64,000 bases of DNA from Candidatus Leucobacter sulfamidivorax (GTDB lineage: Bacteria > Actinomycetota > Actinomycetes > Actinomycetales > Microbacteriaceae), in the NCBI GenBank assembly GCA_016771945.1, contig QZLF01000003.1, positions 496,001 through 560,000 on the forward strand. The letters are read 5' to 3'. The position numbers and the translations under genes are program-made. The notes under the pieces were generated by a model. That model was not told the origin of the DNA and did not search any database. It worked only from the letters and a program-made list of their open reading frames with translations. Of the stretch, positions 31,571 to 40,011 are shown piece by piece. The stretch's first letter is position 1; every line of letters begins with the position of its first letter.

Positions 31571-32854
31571 CTAGACCACTTTCAGGTCGTCCCAGATGCC
31601 CGGACGCTCCTGCTGGACAGTGAACGTCGTCGTACCAGGCCGTGCGTAGTTCCCGACCGTGTCGGTGAACCACTTCGATCCCGGGTCAACGGTCGTCGCC
31701 TGGATGCGCGAGTAGGGGCCGAAATCGTCTACCGAGAGTGCGTGCTTGTGCGCGACGAGCCACACGTCGGGGATGAACTTCTGCTCATGTACGAGGCGTT
31801 GCGACTGCTTCGCCAACCATGTCTCTTCGCCGCCTGTGATCTTGTGCCCGTGCGCGGTCGCAAGGTTCACGCCCTCGACCGTCACCGGGGTGATCATCTC
31901 GCCCCGCGGCACCCGAACATCAACATGCTTCAGGTGCGGGGTGAGGGCGCACATCTGCCGGATAAGCTCCGTGATCAGCCCGGTGGCGTTGTCGGCGTCG
32001 TCGGTGACGTTGAAGCGGCCTTGCCCTCGTGAGAGCTGCGCATGGTTGCACGGGTTCGCCGTGTACACCACCTGCTCGAACAGCGGCGCAAGGGTCTGCA
32101 TGAACAGCATGTTGAGTTCGAGCGCAGCCTCGATCTGGTCGCGGAGGTTCAGGTCAACCTCGTACGTCTGCGAAGCGTAGGAGCCGGCGACGTTCTCGAT
32201 GTGGTCCCCGAGGTTCGCAAGGTGCAGGGTCCGCAGGTTGCGGCCCTCAGCTCGGAGGCGTCCGACTTGCTGCACAATGCCGCCGAGTGAGGCGTGCAAC
32301 CTCTCGATGGTTCCTGCGGTGCCGTTCCCGGCGTAGCTTTTACCCAGCTGCCAGTCACTCAACGCAACAACGAACCCTTCCGGTACTCCGGTTGCGGGTG
32401 CGGCGTGGATCGGTCGCCAGGCACGGATTCGCTCGACGAGGTCGCGCGTGTCGATGGCGACGCGACCGGTCTTCGGGCGGACGTTCTGAAGCTTGTTCCA
32501 GAACCCACCAGCAGGGTTCGTCGTCACACCCCACGAGAACGACACCTCATCCGGGTTCTGCCCTTTCGAGCGGATGAACTCGCGGAAATCGTCAAACCCC
32601 CACGCCCGGTCACCGGCGAGCACGTAGTCGGAGGTTCCGTCTGGGCGGTGCATCTCCGACTCCGCGGGTTTCTGCGCCTCATGATGAGGTGTGCCGCCCC
32701 CGCTCGTTGAGGGTGCCATGCCGAGGCGTTTCCGTGCCCGCCTGACCGACTTCTCGTCACAGCCGAGCTCGCGGGCGATCGCTGAGTTTGTCATGCCCTG
32801 CTGGGCGAGTTCCGCGACACGGCTGTCGTTGATCTGGTTCGGTTGGGCTGCCAC
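31571..32854 (-). CDS. Metallophosphoesterase-like protein with HTH N-terminus
   Basis: 427 residues from a GTG at 32854 (GGGAGG upstream). An N-terminal HTH (VAELAQQGMTNSAIARELGC) precedes a calcineurin-like fold: LSDWQLGK, ANLGDHIEN and the NPCNHAQ motif (GNH-D/E variant), then ATAHGHKI and WLVAHKH give the metal-binding Asp, Asn and His residues. Such proteins are frequent in actinophages. A nuclease role on phage DNA is inferred. Confidence 0.75.
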   Translation of the reverse strand: MAAQPNQINDSRVAELAQQGMTNSAIARELGCDEKSVRRARKRLGMAPSTSGGGTPHHEAQKPAESEMHRPDGTSDYVLAGDRAWGFDDFREFIRSKGQNPDEVSFSWGVTTNPAGGFWNKLQNVRPKTGRVAIDTRDLVERIRAWRPIHAAPATGVPEGFVVALSDWQLGKSYAGNGTAGTIERLHASLGGIVQQVGRLRAEGRNLRTLHLANLGDHIENVAGSYASQTYEVDLNLRDQIEAALELNMLFMQTLAPLFEQVVYTANPCNHAQLSRGQGRFNVTDDADNATGLITELIRQMCALTPHLKHVDVRVPRGEMITPVTVEGVNLATAHGHKITGGEETWLAKQSQRLVHEQKFIPDVWLVAHKHALSVDDFGPYSRIQATTVDPGSKWFTDTVGNYARPGTTTFTVQQERPGIWDDLKVV

Positions 32855-33101
32855 AGTGCCTCCCTTGGGGGTTTTCCGCGCGACTCGGCCGCGGTAATGC
32901 GCTCGCAGCGCTGGAATGGGTTCGGCGGTGGCGGATACGTTCCCAGACGGGAAGCAATGTGGCGGGGAAGACTTGCCTGACGGATTGGTCTCGCTTACCA
33001 GCTCCGCGCCACACGGTATCGGGCGCGGCCTCGCTGAGCCATCAGGACTTCTGCGCGGTCGGCCAACAACAGCCCTGGGCATTCCCGGAGCTCGCGCATT
33101 G

Positions 33102-33175
33102 TGGCTCCCCAGGGATTCGAACCCTGACTGTGCGGATCTTGAATCCGCTGCCTCTGCCAGTTGGGCTAGAGAGCC
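33102..33175 (-). tRNA. Phage tRNA, anticodon CAA, short variable loop
   Basis: A full cloverleaf: acceptor GGCTCTC/GGGAGCC, D-stem GCC/GGC, anticodon stem GCGGA/TCCGC, loop TTCAAGA, variable ACAGT, T-stem CAGGG/CCCTG with TTCGAAT, discriminator A. CAA decodes UUG (Leu), but Leu tRNAs are normally class II with a long variable arm and this one has five bases. CCA is not encoded. Sits between the phosphoesterase gene and a terminator. Confidence 0.8.
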
Positions 33176-33227
33176 GGTTATCTCGGGGGCGGGACCGCAG
33201 GTAGGCCCGGCCCCCCCGGAAACAGAA

Positions 33228-33253
33228 AAGCCCCGACCGTGAGGCTGGGGCTT
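33228..33253 (-). terminator. Terminator downstream of the zinc-ribbon gene
   Basis: AAGCCCC pairs with GGGGCTT; the minus strand then reads TTTTCTGTTT and the plus strand GTTTTT, so it may work both ways. It isolates the tRNA from the upstream gene. Confidence 0.75.
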
Positions 33254-33282
33254 GTTTTTCGGCGCGTTCGTCCGAACTGCAT

Positions 33283-33933
33283 TCAGGATATCAGATTCAC
33301 CCGCGCGAAGACAGAAACATCGACGCCGAGTCGCGCGAGCACGTCACGGTTCACCACATCGAGGTCGTAGTGCATGTACCCCCAGCCGACGCCCTCGAAC
33401 TCGCAGAAGCGGCACTTCGCGACCGGTGCGCGGTCCAGATCCTCCGGGTACCACTTGACGACGACAGCGGACACCCGATCACCCCGCACCCACGCTTTGG
33501 ACTCGCCACAGTTCGTGCACGCGGTCAGGATCTCGGTTGTCGCGGGCGGTGAGACCTCCTCAGTGATGCGGCGCACCCAGTCGGGGAACTCGTCCTCGAT
33601 CCGCTGCCATGCTTGGTCGTTGATCCGCGCGCCGGCCCTCTCGTCCTTCGCGTACGTCCACGCTTCCCGGGTGCCGGCGAGAACGTCTTTCGTCGGGGCG
33701 AGGTTGAGGTAGTTGCGCAGTCGTGTGAGCCGGCCTCGGATGAGATCCTGCAGGGCGAGAACGCCGAGGTTGATCGGGATTCCTGCCCCGCCGCTGCCGC
33801 TCCCCCGCTTGTCCTGGGCGGTGGCTGAGTCTGCGAGCTCGACGAGTAGCGGGGATCGCTCCACGGGCTTCCCGTCGACCCATTCCGTGTGGCTCTCCGT
33901 GAGTCTCACCACGGCGCGTTCAGTGCCCTGCAT
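33283..33933 (-). CDS. Phage protein with C-terminal zinc ribbon
   Basis: 216 residues from ATG 33933. CTNCGES and CRFCEFEG form a zinc ribbon near residues 145-190, after a helical middle (LALQDLIRGRLTRLRNYLNL). Proteins of this layout are frequent in actinophage early regions without known role. Confidence 0.65.
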   Translation of the reverse strand: MQGTERAVVRLTESHTEWVDGKPVERSPLLVELADSATAQDKRGSGSGGAGIPINLGVLALQDLIRGRLTRLRNYLNLAPTKDVLAGTREAWTYAKDERAGARINDQAWQRIEDEFPDWVRRITEEVSPPATTEILTACTNCGESKAWVRGDRVSAVVVKWYPEDLDRAPVAKCRFCEFEGVGWGYMHYDLDVVNRDVLARLGVDVSVFARVNLIS

Positions 33934-34183
33934 CAGGCCTCCCGACCTTATAGGTGCCATCAGCGAGTAGCTTGACTAGCCACTCGATCTGCCATGCCTC
34001 AAGCCCTGCCGCTGCCGCGTGCTGCGCGGCGACAAGGTACGCGCGCGGATCCTGCCCGAGCGCTCGGAGCTTCACACAGATCTCAGCCGCCAGCAGTTCA
34101 TCCTCCTGAACGTGTCGCGGCGTAACGAGCGCACGCCACAGGTTGTCGAACGCGACGCCAAGGTCGCGCAGCCATTTCCTCAT
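33920..34183 (-). CDS. Hypothetical phage protein (87 aa)
   Basis: 87 residues from ATG 34183 (MRKWLRDLGVAFDNLWRALV). Helical, with AAAAGLEAWQIEWLVKLLADG near the end. It overlaps the zinc-ribbon gene by 14 bp. No family recognised. Confidence 0.6.
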   Translation of the reverse strand: MRKWLRDLGVAFDNLWRALVTPRHVQEDELLAAEICVKLRALGQDPRAYLVAAQHAAAAGLEAWQIEWLVKLLADGTYKVGRPDAGH

Positions 34184-34211
34184 GTGTTCCTCCTTCGGGG
34201 GTAAAGCGAAA

Positions 34212-34231
34212 GCCCCGACCATAGCCGGGGC
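34212..34231 (-). terminator. Terminator upstream of 87-aa gene
   Basis: GCCCCG/CGGGGC stem with an 8-nt loop; minus strand followed by TTTCGCTTT. Ends the transcript of genes 35.1-34.3 kb. Confidence 0.65.
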
Positions 34232-34286
34232 GTCATGTAAAGAATCCCGCCGATTCTTGACACGTCGACGGGATGTGTAAAGCGGG

Positions 34287-34613
34287 TTACTGCTTCAGCC
34301 GCTCCCCGATCAGCGCGCGCACGGCGCGAGCCTGAATCAGGTACGCACCCCGCACGCCCGGGCTCTGCTCGGCAAATGGGGTCCACTCAATGCCCGATTC
34401 AGCATCGCCATCAGCATCAAAAAGTGCCTCAGCGAATTCCGTCACGCTGGGGATGCGTGACGCACACTCGGTAAAGCCGTCGATGAAGTGCTTCCGGTAG
34501 ACCGCCATCATGTCGGCAGTCGTCCCGCCGTGGAACGCCATCCACTGAGGCGGGATCCGGCGCAGACCCTCGGCCTCCGCCGCTTCTCTTGCTACAGAGG
34601 TGAGGTCGGTCAT
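34287..34613 (-). CDS. Hypothetical phage protein (108 aa)
   Basis: 108 residues. Its start MTDLTSVAREAAEAEG shares a VAREA block, encoded by an identical 21-bp DNA segment, with the gene at 34921. The body (MAVYRKHFIDGFTECASRIP) is unfamiliar. Overlaps the next gene by 4 bp. Confidence 0.6.
   Translation of the reverse strand: MTDLTSVAREAAEAEGLRRIPPQWMAFHGGTTADMMAVYRKHFIDGFTECASRIPSVTEFAEALFDADGDAESGIEWTPFAEQSPGVRGAYLIQARAVRALIGERLKQ
34580..34600. repeat. 21-bp direct repeat, copy 1 (copy 2 at 35097-35117)
   Basis: Identical 21 bp in the N-terminal coding parts of two genes, in the same reading frame (SVAREA). A shared protein motif or a trace of gene shuffling. Confidence 0.7.
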
Positions 34614-34924
34614 TCCTGCACCCCGTACTCTGCGTGACTGAACTCGATGTCAAGACCAAACCGCCGCAACTCGTGCAGCGCAACATCAACATTCGCGACA
34701 ATCTGCGCGCCATAAACGGCGACCATGCGCCCGTAGTATTCCGGCTGCCCAAAGCTCTCGTTCAGCACCACAGTCTCGTACTCGCCGGTCTCCTTCTCGA
34801 TCGTGAGATTGAAAGTCGTGTCCGACCCGACACGAGTTGACCAGTACCAGTGCCCTTCGCGACGGTCAGTGAACCCGAACCTGCGCATCTCCCGCGCACT
34901 GGGAACCTTCTCGAACTTGCTCAT
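34610..34924 (-). CDS. Hypothetical phage protein (104 aa)
   Basis: 104 residues: a basic N-terminus (SAREMRRFGFTDRREGHWYW) and then alternating strands (TTFNLTIEKETGEYETVVL), with a final helix. Alpha-beta fold of unknown function; ATGA overlaps at both ends. Confidence 0.6.
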   Translation of the reverse strand: MSKFEKVPSAREMRRFGFTDRREGHWYWSTRVGSDTTFNLTIEKETGEYETVVLNESFGQPEYYGRMVAVYGAQIVANVDVALHELRRFGLDIEFSHAEYGVQE

Positions 34925-35136
34925 TCCCCGTCCCCTTCCAATCGGTCCCGCCCCAACAGTTCGATCGCCCGGTCACGCCGTGCAAGATCCCTCACAACCA
35001 CCGGGTCATCCCGCTTCACGCCCACCCTGTAAGCGCGCTTCACCGCATCGTCCTTGCGTTCCGCATACAGGATCAGGGCTTCGCGAACCACTGGGTCCGC
35101 TTCTCTTGCTACAGAGGAGAGATCAGGCACGAGCAT
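34921..35136 (-). CDS. Hypothetical phage protein (71 aa)
   Basis: 71 residues from ATG 35136. MLVPDLSSVAREADPVVREA shares the VAREA block with the gene at 34287. Highly charged with a helical end. Confidence 0.55.
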   Translation of the reverse strand: MLVPDLSSVAREADPVVREALILYAERKDDAVKRAYRVGVKRDDPVVVRDLARRDRAIELLGRDRLEGDGE

Positions 35137-35401
35137 CACCCCTCACGTCCTCGTCGATCGTCACGAGAGGCACCATCTGCCCGCGCGTGTGGCGCTTGCA
35201 CACCGGGTAGCAGCCAGTCGGGCTATGGGGGTTGATCCGCATGGCAACAGCGGTCATTTCGCACGGTTCGACGATCCCGCGGCGGGTGACCTCCTCGTGG
35301 CAGGTTCCACCGTTCGGGATCGCGGTCTCGATGCAGGCGTGATCGTCGTACTGCCACGCATCGACGTAGGTGCGCCCGCAGCGCAGGCATGTCTCAGGCA
35401 T
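35123..35401 (-). CDS. Cys-rich phage protein (92 aa)
   Basis: 92 residues from ATG 35401. CLRCG near the start, then DDHAC, GTC, EPC and CYPVCKRH suggest two zinc sites. The layout is common for small phage DNA-binding or structural zinc proteins; function unknown. Confidence 0.6.
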   Translation of the reverse strand: MPETCLRCGRTYVDAWQYDDHACIETAIPNGGTCHEEVTRRGIVEPCEMTAVAMRINPHSPTGCYPVCKRHTRGQMVPLVTIDEDVRGDARA

Positions 35402-35672
35402 CAGCGTTCTCCGCTTCCTCTTTCCATTCGAAGTAGAGCGGCCCGTCAGCGATGATCCGTTCCGTGAGGCGGCGTGCGAAGTCTTTCGCAGCCTGAGTGG
35501 TCGTGACCATGCCCGAGTACTCCGGGTTCGGGTGGTGGTGGAAGATGCTCTCAAGCGCCATGCCCTCGTCGGATCCCATGTCGTCTGCGGCCACACCGCA
35601 CAGGCTGGCGATCTCATCGACGATCTGATCTACGCGTTCTTGCGCTTCCCTGAGCGTGAAGGTCTCACTCAT
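35394..35672 (-). CDS. Hypothetical phage protein (92 aa)
   Basis: 92 residues from ATG 35672 (MSETFTLREAQERVDQIVDE). A helical start, then GMVTTTQAAKDFARRLTERI. No family recognised. Overlaps both neighbours by 4-8 bp. Confidence 0.6.
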   Translation of the reverse strand: MSETFTLREAQERVDQIVDEIASLCGVAADDMGSDEGMALESIFHHHPNPEYSGMVTTTQAAKDFARRLTERIIADGPLYFEWKEEAENADA

Positions 35673-36103
35673 TCCTCGTCTCCTTCCTCTGTTACGGGAG
35701 CGAGAGCGGCCACAGTCAGGCATGGCCACGGCGCATACCCATAGGGCGCTTTGAAGCATGTGCCGCAGTACGGCTCGTCATCATCGTCCTGCCGAACATG
35801 CTTCGCCCGCACCCGCCCTACCGTGGCTTCTGCCGCCTCGGCGCGTTCGATCGCAGTATCATGCTCAGCCTCGGCCTTCTGTAGATTCACCACGGCCAGG
35901 CTGGCTCGCGCGATCTGCTCATCGGACAGTGCAACCTCAGAGAGCAGGCTGTGAGCGCGGAGAGCCTTGGCCGCATCAATCCCGCATTCTCGGTCATGCG
36001 CATTCGGGCCCCGGTTCGGGCCGCTTCGCTCTTCGTCCGCCCAGTACGCGGTGATTGCGTCGGCGATGATCTGCTCGGCGGTCGGGTTAGGTATGGGGGT
36101 CAT
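35669..36103 (-). CDS. Hypothetical phage protein (144 aa)
   Basis: 144 residues. NPTAEQIIADAITAYWADEE and a long coiled coil (AVVNLQKAEAEHDTAIERAE) precede a C-terminal CGTCFKAPYG pair. Unknown function. Confidence 0.6.
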   Translation of the reverse strand: MTPIPNPTAEQIIADAITAYWADEERSGPNRGPNAHDRECGIDAAKALRAHSLLSEVALSDEQIARASLAVVNLQKAEAEHDTAIERAEAAEATVGRVRAKHVRQDDDDEPYCGTCFKAPYGYAPWPCLTVAALAPVTEEGDEE

Positions 36104-36150
36104 GCTGAATCACCTGCGATCAGGTGTTCGGTCTTCTCGGTCATGGTCAT
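36100..36150 (-). CDS. 16-residue bridging ORF
   Basis: MTMTEKTEHLIAGDSA. The ATG overlaps the methyltransferase stop and its stop overlaps the next start, so it may simply carry ribosomes from one gene to the next. Confidence 0.3.
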   Translation of the reverse strand: MTMTEKTEHLIAGDSA

Positions 36151-36863
36151 GCTCCGTCCTGCGCGGAAACCCGCGCGATAGTGGTGTCGATGTGGGCCAG
36201 CAGTTGCCGCCCGATGAACTCGGTGTACGCCGGCGGGATCGCCTCGCGCAGGCCGTCACGAGACGCCCACGGCATCCCCATCACCTCGCGGGCGCGAGCA
36301 GCACCCGAGAAGTTCCCGACGATGTGCATGAACTCGCCCAGCTTCGGCGGGCGACCCATCTTTGTCGTGCGTGCCACATGCTCAGGATGATCGGGCACGG
36401 TGAGCTCCCAGTTCGTCTCGAAGAGTCGATGCCGATATGTTTCAAGGCCGAACATTGCCCCGCAAAGCTCCACAGGATCGCGCAGTGGCGCGCCGGGAAC
36501 GTTCTCGATCACGAACGGCTTGCTGAACTCGAGCAACAGCTCACGGGTGGGGTCGATGAGATCCGGGTGATCGTTGCCCTGGATCTTCTGCGCCATCGTG
36601 TGCGCCTGGCACGGCGGTGAGGCATGGATCGCGTCGAAGTCGTACCAGCCGAGGCGGCGCGTGCGGCCGTCTGGGTGATCGAACTCGATCATGTGGCCAA
36701 GGCAGAGCTTCCGAAGTGCCGAGAAGGCATCGCCATGCTTGAACCAGAACGGGTACCTCGGCTTCGGGTTGATGTCGATCCCGTGCACGTCGAACCCGGC
36801 ATCGTGGTATCCCTTCGCGGCACCACCCTCACAACAAAAAAGGTCAAGAATGATCGGCTTCAC
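36147..36863 (-). CDS. C5-cytosine DNA methyltransferase
   Basis: 238 residues. Motif I (DLFCCEGGAAKGYHDAGF), IV with catalytic Cys (HASPPCQAHT), VI (ENVPGA), VIII (YRHRLFET) and X (AIPPAYTEFIGRQLL) are in order. It is shorter than usual and has a small target-recognition region, so specificity cannot be read. No partner restriction enzyme is adjacent; it probably protects phage DNA. Confidence 0.9.
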   Translation of the reverse strand: MKPIILDLFCCEGGAAKGYHDAGFDVHGIDINPKPRYPFWFKHGDAFSALRKLCLGHMIEFDHPDGRTRRLGWYDFDAIHASPPCQAHTMAQKIQGNDHPDLIDPTRELLLEFSKPFVIENVPGAPLRDPVELCGAMFGLETYRHRLFETNWELTVPDHPEHVARTTKMGRPPKLGEFMHIVGNFSGAARAREVMGMPWASRDGLREAIPPAYTEFIGRQLLAHIDTTIARVSAQDGA

Positions 36864-36915
36864 GTCGCCTCCTAACGCAGTGAGGGGCCGACACGTGGCC
36901 GACCCCTCGGGTACG

Positions 36916-36940
36916 AAAAAGCCCCGCTACTCGGCGGGGC
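36916..36940 (-). terminator. Terminator between SSB and methyltransferase genes
   Basis: GCCCCGC (36921-36927) pairs with GCGGGGC (36934-36940); the minus strand continues TTTTT. A strong intrinsic terminator dividing the replication operon from the genes below. Confidence 0.8.
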
Positions 36941-36959
36941 GAAAGTGGTTGGTGAGCTT

Positions 36960-37442
36960 CTAGAAAGGCTGTTCCTCGAACCCGTTTCCGAATCCGGGAT
37001 CCGCGCCCTGCGCCCCGAAATCCTCCCCGGGCGTGCCGACACCCGCAGACGCACCGAAACCGCCGCCAGAGCCACGCTCAGCGCCGCGTGCGACCTGAGC
37101 GGTGGCGAAGCGGAGCGAGGGCCCGACCTCTTCGACCTCGAGGTCGAGGGAGGTGCGCTGCTGGCCCTGGTTGTCGGTGTAGCTGCGCTGGGTGAGACGG
37201 CCCTGGATGATCACGCGCATGCCCTTGGTGAGCGACGCGGCGATGTTGTCCGCATACTCGCCGTAGGCGCGGCAGCCGAGCCACAGCGGCTCACCGTCGG
37301 ACCAGTCGCCGGTCTGACGGTCGCGCACGCGCGGCGTCGAAGCGATGCGGAACGTCACCCACGACTTGCCGGCCTGACTCACACGCGGCTCCGGGTCCGC
37401 CACCAAATTCCCCACAACCGTCACAATCGGTTCGCCTGCCAT
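36960..37442 (-). CDS. ssb: Single-stranded DNA-binding protein
   Basis: 160 residues from ATG 37442. The OB fold is evident (IVTVVGNLVADPEPRVSQAG, WLGCRAYGEYADNIAASL, VIIQGRLTQRSY). After a Gly-rich linker the tail ends GFEEQPF, close to the acidic DDxPF tip that binds partner proteins. It coats phage ssDNA during replication and recombination. Confidence 0.95.
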   Translation of the reverse strand: MAGEPIVTVVGNLVADPEPRVSQAGKSWVTFRIASTPRVRDRQTGDWSDGEPLWLGCRAYGEYADNIAASLTKGMRVIIQGRLTQRSYTDNQGQQRTSLDLEVEEVGPSLRFATAQVARGAERGSGGGFGASAGVGTPGEDFGAQGADPGFGNGFEEQPF

Positions 37443-37813
37443 CAGATCTCCTTCTCGATCTCTTCCACCCGCAGCACCATGCATGCGGGGCCTTCTTGCT
37501 TCGGCCGGTAGATGATCCTCGGCATCTCCTTGACCATGAACTCGTGCGTGTCGTCCGGCACGACCTCTGCGTCCACGAGTCCGTCGCAGAGAGCCTTCAA
37601 CGTCGGCACCGGGTTCTCCGAATCACGCTTCGTGCGAGTATTCACGTACCAGATCAGCTCGACGCGGCACCGACCCATCTCGGGCAGATGACGTGCCCTC
37701 GCATGCATCAGGCCGCGGATCTCTTTCGTGAGATTCGCGGCCTGCATCCGGTGCATCCGATAGTTCAGCGAGAGCGGCGGCTTCGCCCATGGGAACTCGA
37801 ACTCGTGGATCAT
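37442..37813 (-). CDS. RusA-like Holliday junction resolvase
   Basis: 123 residues from ATG 37813. PPLSLNYRMHR at the start and KRDSENPVPTLKALCDGLVD-EVVPDD carry the Asp residues of RusA (D-DN--K----G-----DD). It resolves branched DNA before packaging. ATGA overlap with ssb. Confidence 0.85.
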   Translation of the reverse strand: MIHEFEFPWAKPPLSLNYRMHRMQAANLTKEIRGLMHARARHLPEMGRCRVELIWYVNTRTKRDSENPVPTLKALCDGLVDAEVVPDDTHEFMVKEMPRIIYRPKQEGPACMVLRVEEIEKEI

Positions 37814-38088
37814 GCGCGTCTCCTGTTCGGTTTCAAACCATGCCGCCCCCGAATCTGGGTGACATAAGCGCGAACACACTCAAGACGCTCAGCAATCTCG
37901 TGATCGGTGAACCCCTCACCGTGGAGCTTGATGATCTGCTCCTGACGGGAGCCCCGCTTCACCAGTGACGTGGGCGATTTCAGTGCGATCATGCCGGCCA
38001 AATACTCGGGCAGCTTCACGCCAGCCCTCTCTGCGTGCTCAGTGAGCTTCCACACCAGCTTCGGATCAAGATCAATCCTCACGATCAT
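37810..38088 (-). CDS. Small DNA-binding protein with HTH
   Basis: 92 residues from ATG 38088. N-terminal strand-helix-helix (MIVRIDLDPKLVWKLTEHAERAG) like a ribbon-helix-helix, then a C-terminal HTH (IIKLHGEGFTDHEIAERLEC). It lies between helicase and RusA and may be a regulator or replication accessory. Confidence 0.65.
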   Translation of the reverse strand: MIVRIDLDPKLVWKLTEHAERAGVKLPEYLAGMIALKSPTSLVKRGSRQEQIIKLHGEGFTDHEIAERLECVRAYVTQIRGRHGLKPNRRRA

Positions 38089-39305
38089 GACTCCACCGCC
38101 CTCGAGTAATAGCCCTGCCAATCCAGCTCGACCTCACCCGTCTCGCCGTGCCTGTTTTTCGCCACGTCGATAATCAGTTGCTCGTTTGGTTGCTCGCCTT
38201 CCCTGCGCAGCAGCAGCACCACGTCAGCGTCCTGCTCGATCGCTCCTGACTCCCGCAGATCCGAAAGCTTCGGGCGTCCGTCCGTGCGCGACTCTGATTG
38301 CCGGTTCAACTGCGACAGCACGATCACCGGCACGTTGAAGTCCTTCGCGAGCACCTTCATTTGCCGGGAGAACTCGGTCACCTGCTCGTAGCGCTTCTCC
38401 TTCGACGGGGCCGACATCAACTGCAGGTAATCCACTACCACGCCCGCGAGATGGTGCGTGCGGGATAACGACCGTGCGAAACCGCGCACGTCAGACGGGG
38501 CGATACTCGTCCGATCGTCGATCGCGATGTTCAAGCCCATCAGCACGTCTCTGCGGTCACGGATCAAGCCGTAATCGCGGTCGGTGAGCTTGTTGTTCTT
38601 CAGGTTTCGCACGGATACCAGTGCCCGCTCTGAGATGAACCGCTGCACCAGTTCAGGCCCGGACATCTCGAGCGAGGAGAACGCCACCGCACCATGCTCC
38701 GCGAGCCCTGTGGCGATCTGCGCTGCCACTACCGTCTTGCCCACCCCTGGGCGGGCCGCGACGACGTAGACAGCCCCGGGCCGAAATCCCCCAATCGCGC
38801 GATCCAGAACCTGCCACGGCGAGGGGACAAACGTCGCCGACTCAGACACCGCGACCAGCACCTCGTCGAGCATGTCGCCCACGAACCGGTATCGCGGCTT
38901 CACCGACCGCTCCGCCACCGCGCCGAGAATCGCCTGCGCCCGGTCAACCATCTCTGATGACGACAGCCCAGGATCAAGAGCGGCTATCGCGGCGGCAGCC
39001 TCCGCCAACCGCCTCCGGGTGCCATGATGTTCCACGATGCTTGCGTATTCGGCTGCCCCGTAGGTCAGGTGCGTCCACTCTAAGAGCTTCATCACGTCGC
39101 CCCCGTAGTGCTCCGGCAGGTTCTCAGCAAGCGTCACCACATCGACGGGCTTCCCATCACGTCGGAGCTTCAGCGACGCTTCCCACACCTTTCCCTGCCA
39201 CGGTTCCGAGAAATCATCGGCCAGCACCGACACCTCATCCAGAACCGCGCCGTTCGTCCCGACCACCGCACCAAGGAGCGCCGACCCTGCATCAATCGTC
39301 TTCAT
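38085..39305 (-). CDS. DnaB-like replicative helicase
   Basis: 406 residues. The N-terminal DnaB domain (GSALLGAVVGTNGAVLDEV) and RecA-type ATPase with Walker A ARPGVGKT, Walker B VVVDYLQLM and motif H4 (LSDLRESGAIEQDADVVLLL) are complete. It unwinds phage DNA at the fork. The start overlaps the replisome organiser by 14 bp. Confidence 0.95.
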   Translation of the reverse strand: MKTIDAGSALLGAVVGTNGAVLDEVSVLADDFSEPWQGKVWEASLKLRRDGKPVDVVTLAENLPEHYGGDVMKLLEWTHLTYGAAEYASIVEHHGTRRRLAEAAAAIAALDPGLSSSEMVDRAQAILGAVAERSVKPRYRFVGDMLDEVLVAVSESATFVPSPWQVLDRAIGGFRPGAVYVVAARPGVGKTVVAAQIATGLAEHGAVAFSSLEMSGPELVQRFISERALVSVRNLKNNKLTDRDYGLIRDRRDVLMGLNIAIDDRTSIAPSDVRGFARSLSRTHHLAGVVVDYLQLMSAPSKEKRYEQVTEFSRQMKVLAKDFNVPVIVLSQLNRQSESRTDGRPKLSDLRESGAIEQDADVVLLLRREGEQPNEQLIIDVAKNRHGETGEVELDWQGYYSRAVES

Positions 39306-40011
39306 CGTTAAACCGCTTCACCTTCCTCGACCCCCGCCGCTCGGCAGCGGGAAGCCGGTCGTATGCTCGCCGCATCCAAGACCGCCAGGTCCGAGACCAG
39401 TCGAGCTTCAGTCCTTTCGCGCCGGGAACAGCGAGCCAGTAGTCCACGAATGCAAGATGCTCTCGCTGAGTGTCGAACCCGGGGCATTGCTCGGCGACGG
39501 CCTGCACATCTTCACGAGTCGGCAACCAGTCGGGATTAAGGCGAGTCCCCCGGTTTCGTTTTCCCCCCGCAGGGGGGTTAGGGGGGTTTCTATATGTCTC
39601 TGTCTCTGTCTCTGAGCTATCGTTTGCCATCGCTTTGCTATCGGCTTGCCATCGCTTTGCTGCCCCGTTGCGACCGGCCCGGGATCGCTTCGCCGAAAGA
39701 TCCGCGGATTTCTCTAGAATTTCTGCCTTCGTCGGATGGTGCTTCTCGAAGTCGTGAATCTGCCATCCCCCGTCAACACGCTTCCACGTGGGCTTCATAT
39801 CATCATTCGAAGCCAGCTCGGAAGCCACTTCCAAACCCCATCGACGAAGCACCACACGCTCGTCTAGAAACCCGTCCGAGAGCATCCTGCGCGAGTAAAA
39901 GACCGCTTCGAAGAGAGCCCTGAATGCGGCGTCCGAGAGGCCGATAATCTTGGGGTGCTCGTCCATCTCAATCGGGAACGGGGCGAAGAGGCGACGGTCA
40001 TCCTTCGCCAC
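39292..40011 (-). CDS. Replisome organiser / helicase loader-like protein
   Basis: 239 residues. LFAPFPIEMDEHPKIIGLSDAAFRALFEA is the winged-helix start seen in phage replication initiators. A low-complexity linker (SETETETYRNPPNPPAGGKR) joins a C-terminal DnaD-like region ending in LDWSRTWRSWMRRAY. It probably binds the origin just to its right and loads the helicase. Confidence 0.8.
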   Translation of the reverse strand: MAKDDRRLFAPFPIEMDEHPKIIGLSDAAFRALFEAVFYSRRMLSDGFLDERVVLRRWGLEVASELASNDDMKPTWKRVDGGWQIHDFEKHHPTKAEILEKSADLSAKRSRAGRNGAAKRWQADSKAMANDSSETETETYRNPPNPPAGGKRNRGTRLNPDWLPTREDVQAVAEQCPGFDTQREHLAFVDYWLAVPGAKGLKLDWSRTWRSWMRRAYDRLPAAERRGSRKVKRFNDEDD

